Source: Chitinophaga chungangae
GTDB lineage: Bacteria; Bacteroidota; Bacteroidia; Chitinophagales; Chitinophagaceae
Length of the DNA stretch: 64,000 nucleotides
Assembly: GCF_017742215.1 (NCBI RefSeq)
Contig: NZ_JAGHKP010000002.1
Span: 1,150,737 to 1,214,736 of the forward strand
Direction: 5' to 3'
Numbering within the stretch: the first letter of the stretch is position 1; each line of letters begins with the position of its first letter. The translations under genes were made by a program, and so were the position numbers. Below are positions 34,451 to 43,817 of this stretch, piece by piece. Below the pieces are notes generated by a model. It saw only the letters and a program-made list of their open reading frames with translations, did not search any database and had not been told where the DNA came from.

Positions 34451-35611
34451 TCAATCTTCTCCCAAGAGTTCCTGAGTGTCGCTGCCAGCACTTAACAATG
34501 CTGTTTTTAATTCACCGGTGAATGGTTTTACGGCTTTCTCTAGCTTATTAATATGTGTGATGAGGAAATCAATGATAGCGGGCCATTCGTCTTCATTGTA
34601 ATAATTTTGGCCTTGCTTATAAAAAACGATTGAAGACCTAATGATCTCTTCCGTCCGTTCCCATGAAAGATGCTCTCCGAATGCCGCATCAATCTCATCT
34701 TTATGGCGATATAAAGCATCGAACAATAGTTTGTTTTCCTCTTGCGAGGACCGTCCAAAATTTACCTTTACATACGAATTGCCATTACTAATGACTACTT
34801 GGTAAGTGATATAGGTTACACCTAAGCCTCCTGCAATAAGAGAGTTTTCCTTTGTTGCGCTAGAGCTTTGGAATAAGGTAGATTTTCCTTTAATAGCCTT
34901 CAAGAATTCTCCCCAGAACTTTAAACGGATCTTATGCCGGGTTTTATTGGATTCGTCGGTGCTAAACTCTTCCTGGGCTTTGTTATTCATGGAGATAATA
35001 TAGTCTTGCGCGTCTTTGATCGGAATGATCTGATCAATCGCTAGGAAGTACTGACCATTTAATTCGTAGGGAGTAGCTTTAAAACATTGTAAATGAATTT
35101 TAAAGTTCATCAGCCACAAAACAGTAGAAGTAACTTCCATGCGAAAATTTGCAGCAACCAGGATGATTCTTTGCGACATTCGTTGATTTAACACGAGTTC
35201 GGAATACTCCCGATCACCAAAAAAATCTTCTAATACTTCTGTTGCATTCTTGCCCTGGGCCTGGCCCTCCAGATACTTTTGAAAAATATCCCGAATGTCT
35301 TCTTTCTTTAACGTGCTGCAGTAGCTTGCATATTTTAAAGCCTGCCAAGTCACATCCCGGCCGGAATCATCCAGTTTATTCTCAATGATGACAAGATTTC
35401 CATCTTTATCGAGTGCCAATAGGTCAAGCCGTTCATATGTATCGGGGAAACCACTGAATTCTTTCTGGATGATCAGTAATTTTTCTCCGAACACTTCCGG
35501 GTGGCTAACGATCCATTCCTGGAGATGCTTGCGTTCCGAAAATCCGGATTCCGAAAATGTTTTCTTACCTAGTGGCTGGATGGTATTATTCGTCTGGTTT
35601 ACTACATACAT
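34451..35611 (-). CDS. DUF4268 protein with PD-(D/E)XK nuclease-like core
   Basis: A 386-residue protein. The N-terminal half has the order of a PD-(D/E)XK nuclease: Asp63 in ERLDLLALD, then Glu77-x-Lys79 in LVIIENKLDD and a QxxxY motif (Gln90, Tyr94) in QALKYASY. The C-terminal half looks like DUF4268, seen in restriction- and defence-related proteins. The base composition is clearly AT-richer than the genes on both sides and codon choice differs, which suggests recent transfer. No methyltransferase or other defence gene is adjacent. Activity against foreign DNA is inference. Confidence 0.75.
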   Translation of the reverse strand: MYVVNQTNNTIQPLGKKTFSESGFSERKHLQEWIVSHPEVFGEKLLIIQKEFSGFPDTYERLDLLALDKDGNLVIIENKLDDSGRDVTWQALKYASYCSTLKKEDIRDIFQKYLEGQAQGKNATEVLEDFFGDREYSELVLNQRMSQRIILVAANFRMEVTSTVLWLMNFKIHLQCFKATPYELNGQYFLAIDQIIPIKDAQDYIISMNNKAQEEFSTDESNKTRHKIRLKFWGEFLKAIKGKSTLFQSSSATKENSLIAGGLGVTYITYQVVISNGNSYVKVNFGRSSQEENKLLFDALYRHKDEIDAAFGEHLSWERTEEIIRSSIVFYKQGQNYYNEDEWPAIIDFLITHINKLEKAVKPFTGELKTALLSAGSDTQELLGED

Positions 35612-35636
35612 TGGAGATAGTTTGTTTTTTTAAGCC

Positions 35637-36521
35637 TCAACTCCCCGCCAGCAGCACCTGCCATGCCTCCGTTACTTTATTTTGCTCCAGCAGTTTTTTC
35701 GCATAGGCATGCAGTTCCTTTTCCATTTCTTCAGGATTGATGCTGTAGTATTGGATGATGTTTTTGAGATGATCGTCATTGAACGTGGCGTCTATCACCG
35801 GCAATTCGTTCACGTTGCCTAATTGGCCGAGGTTATTGCCCGTGAGGATGTGACTGTTGCGGATACCCGCCGGCAGCGCATCTACGCCGATGCCGACTTT
35901 CAGGTTGGGTTTCTCCACTTCAAACACGGCGTCGCCGGAAGCGCGGCAATAATAATCCGCGCCCATTCTCGCCACGAGATCTATTTTCTGCGGATCGATC
36001 TTTCCGCCTGCGTCGAGAATTTCTTCGTTGATATGCAGCAGCACCGGCTCGCAGATCACAAGATTGCCCGCGCCGCCGCCCTGGCCGGTTTCAATGATGT
36101 CTCTCACCACGCATTCCATTTGCACGGGGCTTTCTTTTACGCGGAACGGTTTTATTTTTTCTGAAGGCAAAGACGTGAAACCCGCCTTTTCAAATTCACT
36201 TACGCCCTTCGGAAACTCGCAGCTGGAAAGGGATGCCTGCTGCACCATGGCGTAACTCACTACGTTGATCACCACTTCGCGGGTGGCGTAAATATTCTCC
36301 AGCGTATGTTTGATAGTGTTGTCGCGCACGCGCCGCGAAGGCGAGAACACGAGCGTGGGCGGGTTGGAGCCGAACACGTTGAAAAAGCTGAAAGGGCTCA
36401 GGTTGGGCCGGCCTTCTTCATCGACGGTACTGGCGAAACAGATCGGCCGCGGCGCTACCGCACCGAGCAGGTATGCATGCAGCAGGGCGGTTTTCACCTC
36501 GCCCGGTATCACTTTCATCAT
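35637..36521 (-). CDS. Flavin reductase-like domain protein
   Basis: A 294-residue FMN-binding split-barrel protein. The N-terminal AVAPRPICFASTVDEEGRPN and SPFSFFNVFGSNPPTLVFSP are the classic flavin reductase-like blocks. Members include flavin reductases and FMN-dependent enzymes of aromatic metabolism. Its start overlaps the stop of the upstream FAA hydrolase gene by 4 nt, so the two are co-translated and may share an aromatic or ring-cleavage pathway. Confidence 0.88.
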   Translation of the reverse strand: MMKVIPGEVKTALLHAYLLGAVAPRPICFASTVDEEGRPNLSPFSFFNVFGSNPPTLVFSPSRRVRDNTIKHTLENIYATREVVINVVSYAMVQQASLSSCEFPKGVSEFEKAGFTSLPSEKIKPFRVKESPVQMECVVRDIIETGQGGGAGNLVICEPVLLHINEEILDAGGKIDPQKIDLVARMGADYYCRASGDAVFEVEKPNLKVGIGVDALPAGIRNSHILTGNNLGQLGNVNELPVIDATFNDDHLKNIIQYYSINPEEMEKELHAYAKKLLEQNKVTEAWQVLLAGS

Positions 36522-37534
36522 ACGTTCTTTTTCTGCGCCAGTATTGAAAAGTCGGATTCTTCCGCTACGATGGTGTTCACAAGCCTGCCCAGCCCTTCAA
36601 TCTCCATTTCCACCACGTCGCCGGCCTGCAGCCATTGCGCCTGGTAATTGGGATCGTTCAGCTTGCCGGTGCCGTTCAGTTCAAGAAAACATCCCGTGCC
36701 CACGGTGCCGCTGCCGATGATGTCTCCCGGCATAATGTCCGCCCCGTACGCGCAACGTTCGATGATCTCGGCAAAGGTCCAGTCCATATCGCCCATATTG
36801 CCTTCGCTTACCTGTTTGCCGTTCACCCAGCACTTCATGCCAAGGTTGTAATTATTGCCGGTATGGCCCTCTTTGGCAGGGACCAGGTAAGGTTCCAGCT
36901 CGTCCGGCGTTACCAGTATGGGGCCAATTACGGTGGAGAAATCTTTTCCTTTGGCGGGGCCGAGGTTGAGCTTCATTTCTTCCATCTGCAGCAGGCGCGC
37001 GCTCATATCGTTCATGATCATATAACCGCCGATGTATTCGTCCGCTTCCGCAGCAGTAATGTTCCTGCCGCGTTTGCAGATCACGACGGCCGCTTCCAGC
37101 TCAAAGTCCAGGTTCTGGAAATGGTCCGGCATACAGAGCACTTCGCCGGGACCCTGGATGGCATTGTGATTGGTGAAATAAAAGATAGGGTATTGATCGA
37201 ATTCGGGGATCATGTCTGCTTTGCGGTTCCTGCGCGCCGCGGCCACATGCTGGCGGAACGCGTAACCGTCGCGGCAGCTGGTAGGGAAAGGCACGGGCGC
37301 CAGCAGCTGCACCTGGTCGTAAGGCACGCCGTATACGCTGGAACGCGGGTTCTTACCGGCTTTCAGCTGCGCGTCGATGGCCGTGGCGAGGCCGATCACA
37401 TCGTCCCACATCTGGAGGAACATGTGCATTGTGGAAGGAAGATCGGGATGAAGTTCCTGCATATTGTAAAGCTGTCCGTTCACGAGGATCGCCAGCTGGT
37501 CAACGTCTTCGCGGATGTAGGTAACGAGTTTCAT
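36518..37534 (-). CDS. Fumarylacetoacetate hydrolase-family protein
   Basis: A 338-residue FAH-superfamily enzyme. The metal site is seen in LDFELEAAVVICKRG (the acidic ligands) and YMIMNDMSARLLQ, with GPILVTPDEL and GSGTVGTGCFLE, typical of the C-C bond hydrolase core. In homologous Bacteroidota clusters the enzyme completes tyrosine/homogentisate breakdown. The other genes of that pathway are not adjacent, so the substrate is inferred only. It is transcribed ahead of the flavin reductase gene. Confidence 0.88.
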   Translation of the reverse strand: MKLVTYIREDVDQLAILVNGQLYNMQELHPDLPSTMHMFLQMWDDVIGLATAIDAQLKAGKNPRSSVYGVPYDQVQLLAPVPFPTSCRDGYAFRQHVAAARRNRKADMIPEFDQYPIFYFTNHNAIQGPGEVLCMPDHFQNLDFELEAAVVICKRGRNITAAEADEYIGGYMIMNDMSARLLQMEEMKLNLGPAKGKDFSTVIGPILVTPDELEPYLVPAKEGHTGNNYNLGMKCWVNGKQVSEGNMGDMDWTFAEIIERCAYGADIMPGDIIGSGTVGTGCFLELNGTGKLNDPNYQAQWLQAGDVVEMEIEGLGRLVNTIVAEESDFSILAQKKNV

Positions 37535-37592
37535 GTGTTGTTCCGGTGGTTTTTGTTCGCCAAATATATCGGTTTTTTTATAGCTTTAAGGT

Positions 37593-39530
37593 ATGCTTCG
37601 ATTATCTGCCGTATTCCTTTGCCTGCTCTGCTGCTTTACTGCTGCGGCCCAGCAGCGCACGGACAGGTTCCTGGAAAAATTGTTGCTGGAGCGCGCATCG
37701 CCGCGGCTGAAACATATCCTGCAACATCCCGATTCGTTCCAGGTGCAGCTGATCTACACGCAGATCGACCGCGATGCGAAGAACCGCCCGACGTTCAAAC
37801 ACTACTATTATCACGTCGGCAATAAAACTTATTTCAACCCCGCGTCTGCCGTAAAAATGCCGCTGGCCTTCCTGGCGCTGGAAAAGCTGAACGGACTGGG
37901 CATCGACAAATACACGCCGATGCTGACAGACAGCGGGTACTCCGGTCAAACCCGCGTGTGGAAAGATACGTCTTCCCCCGGCGGCCTGCCTTCCGTGGCG
38001 AATTATATCAAAAAAATATTTCTCGTCAGCGATAACGACGCTTACAACCGCCTGTACGAATTTATCGGGCAGCAAACCATCCACGAAAAACTCTGGGCCA
38101 AAGGGTATCCCGAAATGCGCATCGTGCGCCGTTTTGTGGCGATGAACGAAGACCAGAACCGGCATACGAACCCCATCCGTTTCGAACAAGACGGCAAACT
38201 CGTGTACAGTCAGCCCGCGGCAGTGAGCACCCTGCAGTACGACTTCAGCCGGCCTTTGCTGGTGGGGCGCGGGCATTGGGACAAAAACGATAAACCGGTG
38301 GATGCGCCGATGGATTTCACCCGCCACAACAACGCGCCCCTGGCCGATCTGCAGCAAATTCTGCAATCCGTGCTGTTCCCGGGATCGGTGCCCGCCAGTA
38401 AACGTTTCAACCTCACGAACGACGATTACCGGTTCCTGTACCGGTACATGGCCGCGCTGCCGCGTGAAAGCACAAAACCAGGCTACGATACATCCGAATT
38501 TTTCGACAGCTATACGAAGTTTTTCCGTTTCAAAGCCGGCCGCGGGAAGATCCCGCCTTACATCCGTGTGTTCAACAAAACCGGCTGGAGCTACGGTTTC
38601 CTTACCGATATCGCCTATCATGCCGATTTTAAAAACAAGACCGAATTTATGGTCAGCGGCAACATTTACGTGAACCGCGACGGGGTTTTGAACGATAACA
38701 AATACGAATACGAGGAAGAAGGATACCCGTTTTTTAAAGAAGTGGGCGATATTTTGTACAATTACGAGCTGCAACGGAAACGCCCCCACGTACCGGACCT
38801 GCAGGTGTTCGAAGACGCGGTGGCGGGCCTGGGCGAAGCGCCCAAAGCCATTACCCGCGGCGATACCACGAAAAAACAGGTGGCGCTGGCGTTCACCGGT
38901 CATGAATTTGCGGACGGCGGGCAATATATCGCGGGCGTGCTGCGGAGAAATCATGTCCCCGCTTCATTTTTCCTGACCGGCACCTTTTACGAAACGCCCG
39001 CTTTTGCGCCCGTTATCAGGCGATTGAAGGCAGACGGGCATTACCTGGCCGGGCATTCCGGGAGGCATTTGCTGTATTGCGATTGGAGCAAGCGGGACAG
39101 CTTATTGGTTACCCGGCGCCAGTTTGAGGAGGACCTTGCGCTGAATTACAAGGCCATGGACAGGTTCGGCATCCCGGCGGCGCATTATTTCCTGCCGCCG
39201 TATGAATGGTACAACGATTCCATCGTGAAATGGACGGCCGAACTGGGGCTTCAACTGGTGAATTTCAGTCCCGGCACCCTCAGCCATGCCGATTATACTT
39301 ATCCAGAAATGGGGAAAACTTACCGGGACAGTAAAAAAATAATGGAATCCATTACTACCTTTGAAAATCAGCGCGCTGGGGGGCTGAACGGGTTTATCCT
39401 GCTGATGCATATCGGTACGGACCCGGGGCGTATAGATAAATTTTATTTTCAATTGAATAAATTGATACGATATTTGCAGGGTAAAGAATACGTTTTTGTG
39501 ACCATACCCCGGTTATTGTCCAAACAATAA
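37593..39530 (+). CDS. Fusion of class A beta-lactamase-like serine hydrolase and NodB-like deacetylase
   Basis: A secreted 645-residue two-domain protein with a signal peptide (about 1-20). The first part (about 30-390) has the class A serine hydrolase set: SAVK (SxxK) in NPASAVKMPLAF, SDN in SDNDAYNRLY and KTG in FNKTGWSYG. The second part (from about 430) resembles polysaccharide deacetylase. It keeps the GHSxxH metal motif (AGHSGRHLL), but the usual TFDDG is replaced by FTGHEFADGG, so the catalytic Asp arrangement is unusual. The joining suggests an envelope-acting enzyme on peptidoglycan or another glycan (inference). Confidence 0.85.
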   Translation: MLRLSAVFLCLLCCFTAAAQQRTDRFLEKLLLERASPRLKHILQHPDSFQVQLIYTQIDRDAKNRPTFKHYYYHVGNKTYFNPASAVKMPLAFLALEKLNGLGIDKYTPMLTDSGYSGQTRVWKDTSSPGGLPSVANYIKKIFLVSDNDAYNRLYEFIGQQTIHEKLWAKGYPEMRIVRRFVAMNEDQNRHTNPIRFEQDGKLVYSQPAAVSTLQYDFSRPLLVGRGHWDKNDKPVDAPMDFTRHNNAPLADLQQILQSVLFPGSVPASKRFNLTNDDYRFLYRYMAALPRESTKPGYDTSEFFDSYTKFFRFKAGRGKIPPYIRVFNKTGWSYGFLTDIAYHADFKNKTEFMVSGNIYVNRDGVLNDNKYEYEEEGYPFFKEVGDILYNYELQRKRPHVPDLQVFEDAVAGLGEAPKAITRGDTTKKQVALAFTGHEFADGGQYIAGVLRRNHVPASFFLTGTFYETPAFAPVIRRLKADGHYLAGHSGRHLLYCDWSKRDSLLVTRRQFEEDLALNYKAMDRFGIPAAHYFLPPYEWYNDSIVKWTAELGLQLVNFSPGTLSHADYTYPEMGKTYRDSKKIMESITTFENQRAGGLNGFILLMHIGTDPGRIDKFYFQLNKLIRYLQGKEYVFVTIPRLLSKQ

Positions 39531-39592
39531 CCTTTTAGTTTCCCTACTCCTGTTTGCTGTTTACTACATCGTTTAATTAAAAAAAAGGAGTC

Positions 39593-40255
39593 ATGAAATT
39601 TGAGAAGATCAAGAATAAAGGACAGGCAAGGTTATTTGAAAGCCGCTATCTCGAAATGCTGACCAAAACGCACCCGCTGATCATTTGGGGGATGTACATC
39701 CCGATCATGGGTTATATGCTGTATTACAGTCACAATACTTTAGGCAACAGCCTGGGCCACATCGGCCTCGTATTTGCCGGCGCGCTTTTTTTCTGGACGT
39801 TTTTTGAGTACATCATGCACCGTTTCCTGTTTCACCTGGTATCCGAAAGCCCGGTCTGGATCAGGATCATTTACGTGCTGCACGGTAACCACCACGAATA
39901 CCCGAGAGACAAACAGCGCCTGTTTATGCCGCCTGTGCCGAGCCTGTTATTGTCTTCCGTGATCTTTGCCGTGATGTACCTCATCATGCAGGGCACGGCG
40001 TTCATATTTTTCCCCGGCTTCATCCTGGGTTACCTGATCTACGGCACCATGCACTATGCTATCCACGCCTGGAACCCGCCGTTCAAATTCCTGAAACCGC
40101 TCTGGCGCAATCATCACCTGCACCACTACAAAAGCGACGATAAAGGGTTCGGGGTTAGTTCCTCTTTCTGGGACAGGGTATTCGGCACGTTCTTCGACCT
40201 GGATAAGGAGAAGGACGATAAAGAAAAAGTGAAATCGTTAATGTTCGATAAATAA
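39593..40255 (+). CDS. Fatty acid hydroxylase / sterol desaturase superfamily protein
   Basis: A 220-residue membrane di-iron oxygenase. The His boxes are visible: HRFLFH (76-81), HGNHH (97-101), HYAIH and HHLHHYK (from about 180). Four hydrophobic segments surround them. The layout resembles fatty acid 2-hydroxylase, which would fit the sphingolipids of Bacteroidota, though the substrate is inferred. The ATG at 39593 follows an AAGGAG ribosome site, unusually strong for this genome. Confidence 0.87.
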   Translation: MKFEKIKNKGQARLFESRYLEMLTKTHPLIIWGMYIPIMGYMLYYSHNTLGNSLGHIGLVFAGALFFWTFFEYIMHRFLFHLVSESPVWIRIIYVLHGNHHEYPRDKQRLFMPPVPSLLLSSVIFAVMYLIMQGTAFIFFPGFILGYLIYGTMHYAIHAWNPPFKFLKPLWRNHHLHHYKSDDKGFGVSSSFWDRVFGTFFDLDKEKDDKEKVKSLMFDK

Positions 40256-40260
40256 GAAAA

Positions 40261-40283
40261 AGGCCTCCGAGGAGGCCTTTTTT
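40261..40283. terminator. Bidirectional terminator
   Basis: AGGCCTCC and GGAGGCCT pair around a 2-nt turn, flanked by A- and T-runs, between two convergent genes. Confidence 0.8.
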
Positions 40284-40284
40284 A

Positions 40285-40620
40285 TTACCATTTTTCTTCG
40301 TCGTTGTTGAGGCTTTCAGGCGGCTGGCGGTAGATCTCGCGGCTCCTGCTCTTTTCGGCCTGCCGTTCGATAATGAGGCGGGCCACGTTACGGTAAACGT
40401 CAGGGTAATTTTGGGTGGCGAGGATCTGTTTCACTTTTTCCTCCGACACATCCACCTGGTACAGCAGGAGCACGAACTGCTGGAAGTCTTTTTCCACCAG
40501 CATTTCCAGCTTTGCGGCAAGCCTTTGTTCCAGCTCTTCGAAGCTGATGCCTTTTTTAAGCCGGATGCCGGCATTTTCCTTCAGCCAGGCGCCCGCTTCC
40601 TTTAAATAACGGTCTTCCAT
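40285..40620 (-). CDS. Conserved-looking hypothetical protein
   Basis: A 111-residue soluble, mostly helical, highly charged protein without signal peptide. I recognise no family. It follows the DUF6263-like gene directly (their stop and start abut) so they form one transcript, and the base composition matches the neighbours. Confidence 0.6.
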   Translation of the reverse strand: MEDRYLKEAGAWLKENAGIRLKKGISFEELEQRLAAKLEMLVEKDFQQFVLLLYQVDVSEEKVKQILATQNYPDVYRNVARLIIERQAEKSRSREIYRQPPESLNNDEEKW

Positions 40621-41559
40621 TTATTTCATCTGCTTGATCTTGTAAGATGCGTTGGTAACGATCTTTACGGGCACTTTCAGGTCTTTTTTGAGCTGTTTTT
40701 TGCGGTTGGCGAGATAAACGTACTCGCCGGTCATTTCCGTATTCTGTACGCAAATGCTCGGGAAACCGCTTTCACGGCTGATGAGGTAGTTGCTGGTGAG
40801 TTTTCCGTCGATGGCGGCGGTAGCCTGGATGCCGTCTTCAATAGTGAAGGTTTCCACCTTGTCGGTTTTGATATTGCCGGTGCCGTTTACTTTGGCGGTC
40901 TGGCTGTCCCAGTGCTGGAGGTTCCAGTAAAGGTCTACCCGGCCTTTGAGCCCCGTGCGGATAGGCACGCTTTCTTCCCATTGCGTGCCGTTTTTGATGC
41001 CGTGAACGGGATATACGACCAGCAACTGCTCCAGCCATCCGCGGAAGGCGTCTGTACCGAACTGGTCTTTCAGGAGTTTTTTATAGGCTTCCTGTTCGTC
41101 GCTTTTGAGTTTGGAGAAGGCAGCGGAGGCTTTATCCAGCACGGCGTCCAGCTGTTCCACGTTCACGATGAAGCCGGTGGATTGCAGCGTTACGGTAAAA
41201 GGCTGGTCCAGCATCAGTTTCAGGGCGCCCTGCAGCGGTTCGGCGTCGTTGGTCACCTTGGCGTCCACGAAAATGTTCTGGTTTTTGGCGTTGAAGTTGA
41301 ATTTGATGTCCGTATACGACCAGGTCAGCAGGTACCTGCCGGAGCCGGCTTCGGTCACGACCACTTTCATTTTGTTGTTGTAGTCGCGGGTCGTGCGCTG
41401 GATCACTTCCTGCACCGTAATATAGGTTTCGCTGCGGCTTTCCTGCGTCAGATCGAATTCACTACCCTGTTTGAGAGTATAGACCAGCTCCACATATTCC
41501 TGCGCGGAGAGTGTAAGTACGAGGCAGCATAACGCCACGATTCCGGTGAGTTTCTTCAT
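40621..41559 (-). CDS. DUF6263-like secreted protein
   Basis: A 312-residue protein with a signal peptide (about 1-19, ending LTLSAQ) and a beta-rich mature part. The start EYVELVYTLKQGSEFDLTQE and the later SAQ/YLLTW pattern match the DUF6263 layout as I remember it. The function is unknown. It lies 18 bp downstream of the TIGR02757 gene. Confidence 0.65.
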   Translation of the reverse strand: MKKLTGIVALCCLVLTLSAQEYVELVYTLKQGSEFDLTQESRSETYITVQEVIQRTTRDYNNKMKVVVTEAGSGRYLLTWSYTDIKFNFNAKNQNIFVDAKVTNDAEPLQGALKLMLDQPFTVTLQSTGFIVNVEQLDAVLDKASAAFSKLKSDEQEAYKKLLKDQFGTDAFRGWLEQLLVVYPVHGIKNGTQWEESVPIRTGLKGRVDLYWNLQHWDSQTAKVNGTGNIKTDKVETFTIEDGIQATAAIDGKLTSNYLISRESGFPSICVQNTEMTGEYVYLANRKKQLKKDLKVPVKIVTNASYKIKQMK

Positions 41560-41577
41560 TTTCTATTCTTCAATTGA

Positions 41578-42351
41578 TCAAACATATTTTTCGATCACCC
41601 CCAGCCCGAACAATGCGAAATCGTATTTCACAGGGTCTTCCGGGTCCAGGAGGCGAAGTTGTTCCGTAAGCTCCGTGGCTGTTTTCCAGTTGGCTTCCGC
41701 TTTGGGGATAAGCCCCAGTCTTGCCGCCACCCGGCTTACATGCACATCTACGGGACATATCAGCTGGGAAGGCGAGATATGCTTCCACAGTCCAAAATCC
41801 ACGCCATTTTTGCTGTCGCGCACCATCCAGCGGAGGAACATGTTCAGCCGTTTGCAGGCGGAATTGCGGTCCGGCGTGCTGATATGTTTCCTCGTTCTTT
41901 CGGGATGCTCCAGCGAAAAGAACATTTTGTGAAAACCTGCAAGGGCTTTCGTCACATCCTCGTCTTCAGCGGTAATATGCCCGCTGAACGCGAATTCGAG
42001 GGAGGTGATGTTCGTATAATAATGCTGGAGGAACTCTACAAAGTAGAGCAGGTCCAACCCGTTGAACGTACGGTGTTTAAAGGCCATCAACCGCATCCTG
42101 TCCCGCGCCTGGTGATTGCGCACAAAATCGTAGGGTGCGTTGTCGAAAAGCGTCATCAGTTCCGTGCATTTGTTGATGATAGTCGTTCGGTTGCCCCATG
42201 CGAGGATGGCGGCGAACAGCCCGGCTATTTCAATGTCCTGCAATAATGTAAACTTGTGAGGGACGCTAACGGGGTCCCCTGGTACAAATGCAGGCTGGTC
42301 GTAATAAGCTGCTTTGGCGTCTAAAAATTCCTTTAGTTGTTGGGACTTCAT
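41578..42351 (-). CDS. TIGR02757 family protein
   Basis: A 257-residue protein of the TIGR02757 family, which is distantly related to helix-hairpin-helix DNA glycosylases. Recognisable segments are LFAAILAWGNRTTIINKC, FKHRTFNGLDL and CPVDVHVSRVAARLGL (near 205). The last is like the HhH-GPD region. The role is unknown. It leads the run of genes down to 40285. Confidence 0.85.
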   Translation of the reverse strand: MKSQQLKEFLDAKAAYYDQPAFVPGDPVSVPHKFTLLQDIEIAGLFAAILAWGNRTTIINKCTELMTLFDNAPYDFVRNHQARDRMRLMAFKHRTFNGLDLLYFVEFLQHYYTNITSLEFAFSGHITAEDEDVTKALAGFHKMFFSLEHPERTRKHISTPDRNSACKRLNMFLRWMVRDSKNGVDFGLWKHISPSQLICPVDVHVSRVAARLGLIPKAEANWKTATELTEQLRLLDPEDPVKYDFALFGLGVIEKYV

Positions 42352-42367
42352 CGGTTATGGTATATGG

Positions 42368-42393
42368 AAACCTCCCGTCCATAGCGGGAGGTG
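42368..42393 (-). terminator. Hairpin between the cystathionine gamma-synthase and TIGR02757 genes
   Basis: ACCTCCCG and CGGGAGGT form an 8-bp stem. There is no real T-run, so it is a weak terminator or a processing signal. Confidence 0.45.
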
Positions 42394-42439
42394 TAGGTGT
42401 AATGAGCTAAAAGTAAACAGATTATCCCAACTTTTAAAA

Positions 42440-43579
42440 TCAACCGATCGCTTTTTTCAGGTCTTCCGTAAGGTCTGAGGCGTCTTCGATGCCTACGCTC
42501 AGGCGGATCAGTGAATCTGTCAGGCCGTTTTTCAGGCGTTCTTCCCTCGGGATAGACGCGTGCGTCATGCTGGCGGGGTGACCGATGAGGGATTCTACGC
42601 CGCCCAGGGATTCCGCCAGGGAAAAGAGTTTCGTGCCGCTGAGCACTTTCAGCGCCGCGTCCATGCTGTCGTCTTTTAAGGTAAAAGAGATCATGCCGCC
42701 GAAACCGCGCATTTGTTTTTTGGCGATGTCGTGATTGGGATGGTCTTCAAACCCGCACCAGTACACTTTATTCACTTTCGGGTGCTGCCGCAGGAAGCGG
42801 GCCACCGTTTCGCCGTTCTCGCAATGGCGCTGCATGCGCACGTGCAGGGTTTTAAGGCCGCGAAGCACGAGGAAGCAATCCTGCGGGCCGGGCACCGCGC
42901 CGCAGCTGTTCTGTATAAAATACAATTGCTGCGCCAGGGCCTCGTCTTTCACGATCACCGCGCCATGCACCACGTCGCTGTGGCCGCCGAGGTATTTGGT
43001 GGCGGAATGCACCACGATGTTCGCCCCGAGGTCCAGCGGGTTCTGCAGGTACGGCGAAGCAAAGGTATTGTCCACCGCCAGCAGGATATTTTTTTCCTTC
43101 GCGATGGCCGCAACGGCCGCTATATCAATGATGTTGAGCATGGGATTGGTCGGCGTTTCGATCCAGATCATTTTCGTGCGCGCGTTGAGCTGGGGGCGGA
43201 GGGCTTCCGCATCGCGGAGGTCGGTGAAATGGAATTGAATGCCGTATTTGGCGAATACTTTCGTGAAAATACGGAAAGTACCGCCGTATAAGTCGCTGGA
43301 AGCCACTACTTCATCGCCGGGGGCCAGCAGCTTCAGCACTGCGTCGGTGGCCGCGAGGCCGCTGCCGAACGAAATGCCGTGAGAACCGTTCTCTATGGCA
43401 GCTAATGCGTTCTGCAAAGCGTCGCGCGTGGGGTTCTGCGTACGGGCGTATTCGTAGCCCTTATGATCGCCCGGCGCAGCCTGCACGTAAGTGGAGGTCT
43501 GGAAAATGGGCGTCATGATCGCGCCGGTAGACGGGTCCGGTTCCACCCCCGCATGTATGAGCTTGGTTCCTAACTTCAT
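42440..43579 (-). CDS. Cystathionine gamma-synthase or related trans-sulfuration enzyme
   Basis: A PLP enzyme of the Cys/Met metabolism family (379 residues). The PLP lysine is Lys195 in HSATKYLGGH, and the N-terminal LGTKLIHAGVEPDPSTGA and GYEYARTQNPTRDALQ blocks are typical. It could be a cystathionine gamma-synthase (methionine synthesis) or gamma-lyase; sequence alone does not decide. The frame is open to 43759, but the ATG at 43579 (MKLGTKLIHAG) is the family start. A perfect -7 box lies 26 bp before it, ruling out the longer form. Confidence 0.9.
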   Translation of the reverse strand: MKLGTKLIHAGVEPDPSTGAIMTPIFQTSTYVQAAPGDHKGYEYARTQNPTRDALQNALAAIENGSHGISFGSGLAATDAVLKLLAPGDEVVASSDLYGGTFRIFTKVFAKYGIQFHFTDLRDAEALRPQLNARTKMIWIETPTNPMLNIIDIAAVAAIAKEKNILLAVDNTFASPYLQNPLDLGANIVVHSATKYLGGHSDVVHGAVIVKDEALAQQLYFIQNSCGAVPGPQDCFLVLRGLKTLHVRMQRHCENGETVARFLRQHPKVNKVYWCGFEDHPNHDIAKKQMRGFGGMISFTLKDDSMDAALKVLSGTKLFSLAESLGGVESLIGHPASMTHASIPREERLKNGLTDSLIRLSVGIEDASDLTEDLKKAIG

Positions 43580-43605
43580 GGTTTGGTTCGTTTTACAGAA
43601 AGTAC

Positions 43606-43613
43606 CAAAGGTA
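43606..43613 (-). promoter_or_regulatory. -7 box of the cystathionine gamma-synthase gene
   Basis: The minus strand reads TACCTTTG, a full TAnnTTTG match 26 bp before the ATG at 43579. No -33 TTG is obvious. Confidence 0.5.
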
Positions 43614-43817
43614 CGGAATTTAGCAGCGCCCCGAGACGGCCGCACGTAGTTATACGATAACACGTACGTAGTACTTCTCCGCGTCGAAAACCCTTTTTGT
43701 ACGGGCCTTTCAGCGGATTTGCCGCAGTGAGGGGCATCATACGGACCATATCCCCGCACTTACGAGATAAATTCATGCATTCACCAGAAACGGGTTTTCC
43801 CGTAACCTTTCCCGGGT
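43614..43817. other. Gene-free stretch before small RNA copy E
   Basis: About 200 bp with no gene I can support. Together with copy E and the palindromic terminator it makes up the 390-bp gap between the cystathionine gamma-synthase and DUF2911 genes. Confidence 0.5.
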
